Made by a program: the position numbers and the translations under genes. From Nitrospirillum sp034653275 (GTDB taxonomy: Bacteria > Pseudomonadota > Alphaproteobacteria > Azospirillales > Azospirillaceae): a DNA stretch of 64,000 nucleotides. The DNA lies in contig NZ_JAYEES010000004.1 in NCBI RefSeq assembly GCF_034653275.1, forward strand, positions 682,001 through 746,000, written 5' to 3'. Positions 8,916 to 16,721 of the stretch are shown piece after piece (position 1 is the stretch's first letter; each line of letters begins with the position of its first letter). The notes beneath the pieces were generated by a model. It ran no database searches, was not told where the DNA came from, and was given only the letters and a program-made list of their open reading frames with translations.

Positions 8916-9563
8916 ATGCCCGCCCCCATGTCCGACCCCACGCCGACCCCGCCGTCCGCCGAGACGAATCCCTGGACCGTCCTGTCGCGTGACCTGCGGT
9001 ACGAAACCCCGTGGCTGCGGGTTTTCCATCACGAGGTGCTGCGCCCCGACGGCCGCCCGGGCATCTTCGGCACGGTGGAGTTCACCACCGTGGCGGTGGG
9101 CGTCCTGCCCGTGGCGGCCAATGGCGATACCTGGCTGGTGGGGCAATGGCGCTTCGGCGCCGGCCGCTATAGCTGGGAAATGGTCGAGGGCGGCATCCCC
9201 CTCACCGGCCCCAAGGCCGTTGGCCCCCTGGCGGGCGCCGCCGAGGAACTGCGGGAGGAAGCCGGTTTGCGCGCCGGACGCTGGCTGGAAATCCAGCGCA
9301 TGGACATGTCCAACAGCGTGGGCAATGAACATGCCCACCTCTATCTGGCGTGGGACCTGACCGAGGTGCCGGTGGCGCCGGACGGGACGGAGCAACTGAC
9401 CATCCGCCGCCTGCCCCTGCGGGCGGCGCTGGAGATGGCGCTGTCGGGGGAGATCCGGGATGCCATGACCATCGCCGCCCTGTTGCGGGTGCGGCTGATG
9501 CACCTGGACGGCACGCTGCCGCCCGACCTGGCGCCCCTGGTGGCGGCCGGATTCGCCGCATAG
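8916..9563 (+). CDS. Nudix hydrolase (ADP-ribose pyrophosphatase-like)
   Basis: A 215-residue protein likely to hydrolyse a nucleoside diphosphate linked to another moiety, such as ADP-ribose or a nucleotide sugar. The Nudix box is recognisable around residues 100-126 as GGIPL...AAEELREEAGL. It departs from the consensus in two ways: the Arg of REUxEE is Glu, and the loop after the first Gly lacks the usual Glu. The two adjacent acidic residues that bind the metal are kept. ATG 8916 is used; ATG 8928 (MSDPTP) is equally possible. The stop is 6 bases from the convergent glgX/malQ stop. The exact substrate cannot be read. Confidence 0.82.
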   Translation: MPAPMSDPTPTPPSAETNPWTVLSRDLRYETPWLRVFHHEVLRPDGRPGIFGTVEFTTVAVGVLPVAANGDTWLVGQWRFGAGRYSWEMVEGGIPLTGPKAVGPLAGAAEELREEAGLRAGRWLEIQRMDMSNSVGNEHAHLYLAWDLTEVPVAPDGTEQLTIRRLPLRAALEMALSGEIRDAMTIAALLRVRLMHLDGTLPPDLAPLVAAGFAA

Positions 9564-9569
9564 GTGGCC

Positions 9570-12500
9570 CTATCGCCGCCCCTGCGCCACCGCCGCCATG
9601 ATGGCGCGGCTGCGGTCGGTGGACAGCAACTCCTCCACATCCGGGGTCAGGCGGCGGCGCCAGTTGGGCCGCTCCCGGTCCGTGCCGGGCAGGTTCACGG
9701 CGTCCACCTCGCCGGCCAGGTCGTCCACCTGGGCCAACATCAGGGTCGAGGGCGCCGCCGCGACGAAGGCATGGATGGCGGCGGCCAAGGTGTCGTCCAG
9801 ATCGCCATCCAGATCCCCGTCCAGGTGCTGGGCGCCGGTCAGCAGACCCGCGCTGGCCAACTGGTCCAGCAGGCCGCGCTTCTCCTCCCGCCGGGCGGCG
9901 CGGGCCTGCGCCTCGCCCGTGTCATCCACCAGGCCCAGGGCGCGCTTCTCGGCGATGTCGGCCGCCGCCCACCAGCCGGCCAGGGTGGGCAGGTCGTGGG
10001 TGGAGACGCAGGCGGCGGCGTTGGCCGGCCAGCGCGCCGGGTCGCGGAAACGCTCGCCCTCCCGCTCGAACCACAGCACGCGGTAGGACAGGATGCCGGC
10101 GTCGCCCAGGCGCTCGCGGAAGCCCTCCGGCACGGTGCCCAGATCCTCCCCCACCACGGCCACGCCCGCCCGCCGGCTTTCCAGCAGCGTCCGCGCCAGC
10201 AGCAGGTCAAATGGCGCCGCCACATAGGCGCCGTCGCGGCCGGCGGCCCCCTTGGGCACCCAGAACAGGCGTTTCAGGCCCATGACATGGTCGATGCGGA
10301 GCAGGCCGGCGTGGCGCATGTTGGCGGCCAGCAACTCGGCGAAGGCGGCGCCGGCATTGGCCTCCTGCGCCAGGGGATTGGGCGGTGGCAGGTTCCACAC
10401 CTGGCCCTCGGCCGAGAACAGGTCCGGCGGCGCGCCGATGGACGCGTCCAGGGCGAATTCCGCCCGGTTGCCCCAGGTCTCGGCCCCGTCGAAGGCCGCC
10501 CCCACCGCCAGGTCGCGGTAGAAGCCCAGCGCCAGCCCACCCCGGCGCGCGGCCTGGTCGGCCGCGGCCAGCTGGCGGTCGGCCAGCCATTGCAGCCAGA
10601 TGTGGAAGTCGGCGGCGTCAGTGTCCGCGGCGGCGTCCGGCGTGCGCGCGGCCTCGGGCCAATGCGCCCAGGGGCCGGCGTGGATATCGGCCAGAGCCTC
10701 GAACCGGGCGTAGCGCCGCAGGCCATCGCCGCCCGCGTGGACGAAGGCGGCGAGGTCGCGGGTCAGCGCGTGGTCCGGCTGTCGCCGCGCCAAGTCGCGG
10801 AAGCCGGCGTGGGCCGCGGCTAGGGCCCGGCGCTTCAGGGCCCAGACCGCCGGATAGTCGATGGCCCGATGGGCCGACAGCTGGTCCAGCGCCGCCCCCT
10901 CAGCCGCCAGCAGGGCGGCGGCGGCCCCCGCGGGATCGACATCGCCCAGGGCGGCCAGGTCGATGTAGAGAGGATCGAGGAAGCGGCGGTCGGACGGCTG
11001 GTAGGGGCTGGCGCGCTCGCGGTCGCCATTGAACAGGGCGTGCAGGGGGTTGATGCCGACGGTGACGGCGCCCAGCGCCCCCGCGCTGGCACCCAGCCGC
11101 GCCAGGGTGGTGAAGTCGCCCACGCCCTGGTCGCCCGCCCCGTGGTCCCCTGAACGCCGCAAGGCGTAGAGGTGGGCGCCGATGCCGAAGCGCGGCTTGC
11201 CGGCCAGGATCGGCGGCTGGTGGGCGCGGGGCGGGGCGACGACCAGGGTGGCGGCGATCTCCGGCCGATTGGCCAGGGATAGGCGGTGTACGCCTGCCGG
11301 CAAGGCCTCCAGCGTCACCTCCACCGTGGTGCACCGCCGGCCGTCGGGGGCGGTGACGGGCAGGCGCCGGCCGTCCAGCGCCACCTTCAGCGGGCGGGCC
11401 GTCCCATCCTCCAGGCGCAGCGCCAAATCCAACGCCGGGGTGTCGGCCAGGGGTACGACCAGGCGCAGCGCTTGCCCCGCCGTGCCGACCACGGTGTGGG
11501 GCAGGGGGCGGAACGTTCCCTCTTCCGACAGCCGCTCCAGCCCGTCACGGACGGCGCCCAGGGTTTCCGCGTCCAGGCCCATGGCACCCAGCAGCGCGCG
11601 CTTGGTCTGGTCGGGCACGGGGTGGTGGCCGCCCATCTCATCCCACCAGTCCGGCGCGATGCCGGCGGCGCGGGCGTAGCGGTCCAGCAGGTCGGCCGTG
11701 GGCGGGGATCGCCGCCGGCCCTCGTCTGCCGGCTGCTCCGCCAGGACCAGCACGGTGCGCGGCCCCACGGGGAAGGGGCCGTCGACGGGGCCATCAACGG
11801 GGGTGTCGTCGCCATCGCCATCGCCATCGGCCTCGGCGCCGCTGTCCAAGACGCGGCGCCAGCCGTGGCCGGCGCGGTTCCACGGCGGGGTGACGGTCCA
11901 TGCCTCCCCGGCGCGGTTGATGATGACGGCCACCCGGTCGAGGTCACCCGCCTCGCCCGGGGCCGCGAAGATCGCGACCAGGGGGCCGTCGCCGTCCCAA
12001 TCGCCGCCGGCCAGGGCCCGCCCATCGGCGCGCAGCCATTCCACGTCCGGCACGCCGGCGGCATTGGGATCGCCGGTCAGGAAGTGGTCGGCGCGCAGGG
12101 CCGGATGGGCCTGCCGCAGGGCGATGGCGCGACGGGTGAAGTCGTACAGGCCGGTGTCGATGGCGCCATGGTCCAGCCAGTTCAGGCGGTTGTCCTGGGC
12201 GTAGGCGTTGTTGTTGCCGTCCTGCGTGCGCCCCGCCTCCGCCCCCATGCCCAGCATGGGTGTGCCCCGCGCCACCATCAGCGTGGCGATCAGGGCGCGC
12301 ATGTCGCGGCGGCGGGCGACGGTCACGGCCGGATCGTCGCTGGGCCCCTCCACACCATGGTTCCAGCTGGCGTTGTCGTCCGTGCCGTCGCGGTTGTGCT
12401 CGCCATTGGCCTCGTTGCGCTTGGCCTGGTAGGCCACCAGGTCGGCCAGGCTGAAGCCGTCATGGGCGACGATGAAGTTGACGCTGCGCGAGGGGCGGCG

Positions 12501-13847
12501 CTTGGCCCCGAACATGTCGGCGGATCCCGCCAGCCGAGTGGCCAGCGCCCCCAGCTTATGGCCATCGCCGCGCCAGAAATGGCGAACGTCGTCGCGGAAG
12601 CGGTCGTTCCATTCGCCCCAGCCGGCGGGGAAGCCGCCGGGGCAGTAGCCGCCGGGGCCGATGTCCCACGGCTCCGCGATCAGCTTCAGGTCGCGTAGCA
12701 GCGGATCCTGGGACAGGGCGGACAGGAAGGCGCCGTCGGGGTCGAAGCCGCTGTCCGTCCGCCCCAGGGTGGCGGCCAGGTCGAAGCGGAAGCCGTCCAG
12801 GCCGGCGCGGGTCGCCCAGGTGCGCAGGGCGTCCAGCGCCAGGCGCATCATGGCCGGCCGGTCGACGGGCAGGGTGTTGCCGCAGCCGGTATCGTTCACG
12901 TAATAGCGCCGGCCCTCGGCGTCCCCATCGTCCGGGCGCAGGCGGTAGTAGCCGGCGTTGTCCAGGCCGCGCAGGCTGAGCGTGGGGCCCAGCTCGTCGG
13001 ATTCGGCGGAGTGGTTCAACACCACGTCCAGGATGACCTCGATGCCGGCGGCGTGCAGGGCGGCCACGGCGGCGCGCACCTCCGCCCAGCCGCCGGGCGC
13101 CAGGCGGGGATCGGGGGCGCAGAAGGCGATGGGGTTGTAGCCCCAGGCGTTGCTGAGGCCCAGGGGCGCCAGGTGGCGCTCATCTGCCCAGGCCATGGCC
13201 GGCAGGATTTCCAGCGTGGTCACGCCCAATCGTTTCAGGTAATCCACCGCCGCCGGATGGCCCAGCCCGGCGAAGGTGCCGCGCAGGTCCTCCGGCACAT
13301 CCGGGTGAAGGGCGGTGTAGCCCTTCAGGTGGCATTCGTAGATCACAGTGCGGCCCCAGGACACACGGGGGCGGGTCACCGGGCCGGGATCGAACGGCCC
13401 CTCCACCACCGCCTTGGGCACGAAGGGGGCGCTGTCCACCGTGTCGGCGGCCAAGTCGGCGTCCGGCTCCCCCGGCTTATGGCCGAATTGGGCGGGGTGC
13501 GGCAGGAAGGGCCCGTCCAGCCGCGTGGCGTACGGGTCCAGCAGCAGCTTGGCCGGGTTGAAGCGATGGCCGGCGCGCGGGTCGAAGGGGCCATGGGCCC
13601 GCAGGCCATAGCGCTGCCCCGCGTGGACGCCGCGCACGAAGCCGTGGAAGACATCGCCCGTGCGTTCCGTCAGGGCGACGCGGATGGTTTCGGTCGGCGC
13701 CTCGCCCTCGGTCCCCGCGTCGAACAGGCACAGCTCGATGGCCGTGGCGTGGGCGGAATGGACGGCGACATTGATGCCGTGCGCCGTCAGGGTGACGCCC
13801 AGCGGCTCGGGGGTGCCGGGGCCATCGGCGGGGCGGCGGACGCTCAC
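9570..13847 (-). CDS. glgX/malQ: Fused glycogen debranching enzyme (GlgX) / 4-alpha-glucanotransferase (MalQ)
   Basis: A single 1425-residue polypeptide joins two cytosolic enzymes of glycogen breakdown. Residues 1 to about 700 are a GlgX/isoamylase-type GH13 unit: CBM48-like domain, then region I DVVLNH (274-279), nucleophile Asp356 (GFRFD), acid/base Glu392 (LIAEPWD) and His462-Asp463. Residues about 715-1425 are a complete MalQ GH77 unit with nucleophile Asp1186 (RIDHVMG), acid/base Glu1234 (VGEDLG) and Asp1285 (STHDLP). The acidic, repetitive linker at about 670-690 (DGDGDGDD, VDGPVDGP) probably separates the modules. GlgX hydrolyses alpha-1,6 branches of limit dextrin, and MalQ rearranges the freed maltooligosaccharides into chains long enough for GlgP. 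Both sets of catalytic residues are present, so both activities are predicted. It is the last gene of the operon; its ATG overlaps the glgA stop (13844-13847). Confidence 0.95.
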   Translation of the reverse strand: MSVRRPADGPGTPEPLGVTLTAHGINVAVHSAHATAIELCLFDAGTEGEAPTETIRVALTERTGDVFHGFVRGVHAGQRYGLRAHGPFDPRAGHRFNPAKLLLDPYATRLDGPFLPHPAQFGHKPGEPDADLAADTVDSAPFVPKAVVEGPFDPGPVTRPRVSWGRTVIYECHLKGYTALHPDVPEDLRGTFAGLGHPAAVDYLKRLGVTTLEILPAMAWADERHLAPLGLSNAWGYNPIAFCAPDPRLAPGGWAEVRAAVAALHAAGIEVILDVVLNHSAESDELGPTLSLRGLDNAGYYRLRPDDGDAEGRRYYVNDTGCGNTLPVDRPAMMRLALDALRTWATRAGLDGFRFDLAATLGRTDSGFDPDGAFLSALSQDPLLRDLKLIAEPWDIGPGGYCPGGFPAGWGEWNDRFRDDVRHFWRGDGHKLGALATRLAGSADMFGAKRRPSRSVNFIVAHDGFSLADLVAYQAKRNEANGEHNRDGTDDNASWNHGVEGPSDDPAVTVARRRDMRALIATLMVARGTPMLGMGAEAGRTQDGNNNAYAQDNRLNWLDHGAIDTGLYDFTRRAIALRQAHPALRADHFLTGDPNAAGVPDVEWLRADGRALAGGDWDGDGPLVAIFAAPGEAGDLDRVAVIINRAGEAWTVTPPWNRAGHGWRRVLDSGAEADGDGDGDDTPVDGPVDGPFPVGPRTVLVLAEQPADEGRRRSPPTADLLDRYARAAGIAPDWWDEMGGHHPVPDQTKRALLGAMGLDAETLGAVRDGLERLSEEGTFRPLPHTVVGTAGQALRLVVPLADTPALDLALRLEDGTARPLKVALDGRRLPVTAPDGRRCTTVEVTLEALPAGVHRLSLANRPEIAATLVVAPPRAHQPPILAGKPRFGIGAHLYALRRSGDHGAGDQGVGDFTTLARLGASAGALGAVTVGINPLHALFNGDRERASPYQPSDRRFLDPLYIDLAALGDVDPAGAAAALLAAEGAALDQLSAHRAIDYPAVWALKRRALAAAHAGFRDLARRQPDHALTRDLAAFVHAGGDGLRRYARFEALADIHAGPWAHWPEAARTPDAAADTDAADFHIWLQWLADRQLAAADQAARRGGLALGFYRDLAVGAAFDGAETWGNRAEFALDASIGAPPDLFSAEGQVWNLPPPNPLAQEANAGAAFAELLAANMRHAGLLRIDHVMGLKRLFWVPKGAAGRDGAYVAAPFDLLLARTLLESRRAGVAVVGEDLGTVPEGFRERLGDAGILSYRVLWFEREGERFRDPARWPANAAACVSTHDLPTLAGWWAAADIAEKRALGLVDDTGEAQARAARREEKRGLLDQLASAGLLTGAQHLDGDLDGDLDDTLAAAIHAFVAAAPSTLMLAQVDDLAGEVDAVNLPGTDRERPNWRRRLTPDVEELLSTDRSRAIMAAVAQGRR

Positions 13848-15298
13848 GATGCGCGGTTCCCCACCAGGTCACGGTACAGGGCGGCATAGCGGCGGGCCGG
13901 GTTGGTCCACGACACGTCCGTCGCCATGGCGTTGCGGCGCAGCCGCTTCCACACCGACTGGTCGGCGTGCAGGGCGGCCGCGCGCTGGATGGCGCCCTCC
14001 AGCGCCAGGGTGGTGGTCGGCTGGAAGCGCACGCCCGTGCCCACGCCGCTGGCCAGCGCCATCTCGTTGGCGTCGATGACCGTGTCGGCCAGGCCGCCGA
14101 CGCTGGAGACGACGGGGATGGCGCCATAGCGCAGGGCGTACAGCTGGGTCAGGCCGCACGGCTCGAACCGCGAGGGCACGATCAGCGCCTCCGCCCCCGC
14201 CTGGATCAGATGGGCCAGCGGCTCGTCATAGCCGATGACGCAGCCGATGCGGCCGGGATGGGCCGCCGCGGCGTTGCGGTAGCCGCGCTCCAGCGCCGCC
14301 TCGCCGGCGCCCAGCAGCACCAGTTGGCCGCCGGCGGCGATCAGGGTGGGGATGGCCTCCAGCAGCAGGTCCAGGCCCTTCTGCCACGACAGGCGGCTGA
14401 CCACGCCGAACAGTAGGGCGTTGGGGTTGGTGGCGAGGCCGAACCGTTCCTGCAAGGCGGCCTTGGCGGCGGCCCGGCCCTTCATCTGCTTGGACGAGAA
14501 GGGGGCGGGCAGGAAGGGGTCGGCGGCCGGGTCCCAGATGGCGGTGTCGACGCCGTTGATGATGCCGCTCAACTGCCCCGCCCGGGCGCGCAGCAGGCCG
14601 TCCAGCCCCATGCCGGCGTCCGGCCCCCGGATTTCCTGGGCGTAGGTGGGGGATACGGTGGTGATGCGGTCGGCCAGCTGCAGGCCGGCCTTCAGGTAGC
14701 CGACCGCGCCGTAATACTCGACGCCCTCCATATTGAAGGCATGGGGCGGCAGACCCAGCCGGGGCAGCAGCGTCGCCTCGAACTGGCCCTGGAAGGCCAG
14801 GTTGTGCACCGTCATCACCGTGGCCGGCCGCTGCCAGCCATCATAGGCCAGGTAGGCCGGGGTCAGGCCGGCCTGCCAGTCATGGGCGTGGACGATGTCC
14901 GGCTGGGGCACGCCGCCCCGGCCCAGGCCGATCTCCGCCCCGGCGCGCGACAGGGCGGCGAAGCGCAGGGGGTTGTCCTGCCAGTCGCGCCCATCCGGGC
15001 CGATGTAGGGATTGCCCGCCCGGGCATACAGGTGCGGGGCGTCCACCACGATCAGGTCCAGGCCGTGGGCCGTGCCGGCCACCAGCCGCGCCGGCCCGCC
15101 GAACAGCTCGGCGAAGGCGTGAACCTCCCGCCCGTCCTGCAAGGCCTCGGTCACGGCGGGATAACCCGGCACCAGGGTGGTGACGGCCACGTCCTCGGCC
15201 GCCAGCGCCCCGGGCAAGGCCCCCACCACATCCGCCAGCCCCCCGGTCTTGATCAGGGGAAACACCTCCGAGGCGACCGAGAGCACGGAAATCGGCAT
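13844..15298 (-). CDS. glgA: Glycogen synthase (ADP-glucose type)
   Basis: Transfers glucose from ADP-glucose to the non-reducing end of a growing alpha-1,4-glucan (GT5 family, two Rossmann domains). It is 484 residues, the usual bacterial length. The ADP-glucose signature KTGGLADVVGALP lies at 17-29 and the C-terminal nucleotide-binding segment SRFEPCGLTQLYALRYG is complete. AAGGAC lies 10 bases ahead of the ATG at 15298. It follows glgC after a 63-bp gap that holds three copies of a 13-bp repeat, and its stop overlaps the next start (ATGA), so synthesis of GlgX/MalQ is coupled to it. Confidence 0.97.
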   Translation of the reverse strand: MPISVLSVASEVFPLIKTGGLADVVGALPGALAAEDVAVTTLVPGYPAVTEALQDGREVHAFAELFGGPARLVAGTAHGLDLIVVDAPHLYARAGNPYIGPDGRDWQDNPLRFAALSRAGAEIGLGRGGVPQPDIVHAHDWQAGLTPAYLAYDGWQRPATVMTVHNLAFQGQFEATLLPRLGLPPHAFNMEGVEYYGAVGYLKAGLQLADRITTVSPTYAQEIRGPDAGMGLDGLLRARAGQLSGIINGVDTAIWDPAADPFLPAPFSSKQMKGRAAAKAALQERFGLATNPNALLFGVVSRLSWQKGLDLLLEAIPTLIAAGGQLVLLGAGEAALERGYRNAAAAHPGRIGCVIGYDEPLAHLIQAGAEALIVPSRFEPCGLTQLYALRYGAIPVVSSVGGLADTVIDANEMALASGVGTGVRFQPTTTLALEGAIQRAAALHADQSVWKRLRRNAMATDVSWTNPARRYAALYRDLVGNRAS

Positions 15299-15318
15299 GG
15301 GGCATCAGTCCTTCAGGC

Positions 15319-15358
15319 GATCAGGGCAGGCGATCAGGGCAGGCAGATCAGGGCAGGC
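15319..15358. repeat. Three tandem 13-bp repeats between glgC and glgA
   Basis: GATCAGGGCAGGC occurs at 15319-15331, 15332-15344 and 15346-15358. The first two abut and the third follows after one base. They fill most of the gap between the glgC stop and the glgA ribosome-binding region. No function can be assigned; slippage is plausible. Confidence 0.85.
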
Positions 15359-15361
15359 GCA

Positions 15362-16660
15362 TCAGGCGAGGCGGTCGATCATGGCTTGGGTGATGAGGCA
15401 GGTGCCGCTGGCGCTGCGCCGGAAGCGGCGCGCGTCCTCCTCCGGATCCTCGCCCACCACCAGGCCGGTGGGGATGTGGACGCCGCGGTCGACGACGACG
15501 TTGGTCAGCCGGGCCGACCGGGCGACATCGACATAGGGCAGCAGCACGGCGTTTTCCACCGAGGAGAAGGAATTGATGCGCACCCCGGTGAACAGCAGCG
15601 CCCGCTTCAGCGACGCGCCCGACACGATGCAGCCGCCCGACACCAGGGAGGAGATGGCCTGGCCGCGCCGGCCCTCCTCGTCATGGACGAACTTGGCGGG
15701 CGGCGTGATCTCGCTATAGGTCCAGATGGGCCAATCCTGGTCGTAGAGATCCAGGCCCGGCACCAGGTCGGTCAGGTCCAGGTTGGCCTCGGCATAGGCA
15801 TCCACCGTGCCCACGTCGCGCCAGTAGGGCTGGGCCTCGGAGCTGGAGCGCACGCAGGAGCGGGAGAAGTGGTGCGCCACCGCCTTCCCGTGCTTCACGA
15901 TGTAGGGGATGATGTCCTTGCCGAAATCGCGAGACGATCCCGGCGTGGCCGCGTCGCGGCGCAACTGGTCGAACAGGAACCCGGTGTTGAAGACGTAGAT
16001 ACCCATGGAGGCCAGGCAGCGGTCCGTGGACCCCGGCATGGTGGGCGGATCCTTGGGCTTCTCCACGAAGGAGATGATGCGGTCCTCCGCGTCCACATGC
16101 ATGACGCCGAAGCCCTTGGCCTCTTCCTTGCTGACCTCAAGACAGCCCACGGTGACATCGGCGCCGGAGTCGACGTGCTGCTGCAGCATCAACTCGTAGT
16201 CCATCTTGTAGATGTGGTCGCCGGCCAGGATGACCATGTAGCGGGGCTCATAGTCCTGGATGATGTCCAGGTTCTGATAGACGGCGTCGGCCGTGCCCTC
16301 ATACCAGTGCTCTTCAGACACCCGCTGGGACGCGGGCAGGATGTCGAAGCTCTCGTTGCGTTCCGGGCGGAAGAAGTTCCAGCCGTGCTGCAGGTGCCGG
16401 ATCAGGCTATGCGCCTTGTACTGCGTGGCGACGCCGATGCGGCGGATGCCGGAGTTCAGGGCGTTGGACAGGGCGAAGTCGATGATGCGCGACTTGCCGC
16501 CGAAATAGACCGCCGGCTTGGCCCGTCGGTCGGTCAACTCCATCAGGCGCGACCCGCGCCCGCCCGCCAGCACATAGGCCATGGCGTGGCGGGCGAGGGG
16601 GCCGCGGCCGGCGTGACGGTCGCTGGTTGCTCTGGTGAAACGCTTCGCGGGTCCTGTCAC
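15362..16660 (-). CDS. glgC: Glucose-1-phosphate adenylyltransferase
   Basis: Makes ADP-glucose from glucose 1-phosphate and ATP, the committed and regulated step of glycogen synthesis. The 432-residue protein has the N-terminal nucleotidyltransferase signature AYVLAGGRGSRL at about 28-39, the substrate motif AGDHIYKMDY and VEKPKDPP, and the C-terminal left-handed beta-helix with GGCIVSGA. Translation begins with GTG at 16660, 7 bases after a GGGAGG ribosome-binding site (16668-16673). Enzymes of this group in purple non-sulfur alphaproteobacteria are activated by pyruvate, which would link glycogen storage to the Entner-Doudoroff genes at 35-39 kb. That regulation is family knowledge, not seen here. 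Confidence 0.97.
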   Translation of the reverse strand: MTGPAKRFTRATSDRHAGRGPLARHAMAYVLAGGRGSRLMELTDRRAKPAVYFGGKSRIIDFALSNALNSGIRRIGVATQYKAHSLIRHLQHGWNFFRPERNESFDILPASQRVSEEHWYEGTADAVYQNLDIIQDYEPRYMVILAGDHIYKMDYELMLQQHVDSGADVTVGCLEVSKEEAKGFGVMHVDAEDRIISFVEKPKDPPTMPGSTDRCLASMGIYVFNTGFLFDQLRRDAATPGSSRDFGKDIIPYIVKHGKAVAHHFSRSCVRSSSEAQPYWRDVGTVDAYAEANLDLTDLVPGLDLYDQDWPIWTYSEITPPAKFVHDEEGRRGQAISSLVSGGCIVSGASLKRALLFTGVRINSFSSVENAVLLPYVDVARSARLTNVVVDRGVHIPTGLVVGEDPEEDARRFRRSASGTCLITQAMIDRLA

Positions 16661-16721
16661 GGTCTTACCTCCCTGGGGCGGCTGTTGGCGCCGCCTAAAA
16701 TTATCAAGTATTGCCCGTTAC

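Noticed and set aside
9564..9569. Terminator between the Nudix gene and the glycogen operon
   Set aside because: The two stops are only 6 bases apart and no stem with a T run is seen on either strand nearby.
11286..12698. Open frame of about 470 codons opposite glgX/malQ
   Set aside because: GC-frame shadow of a well supported enzyme.
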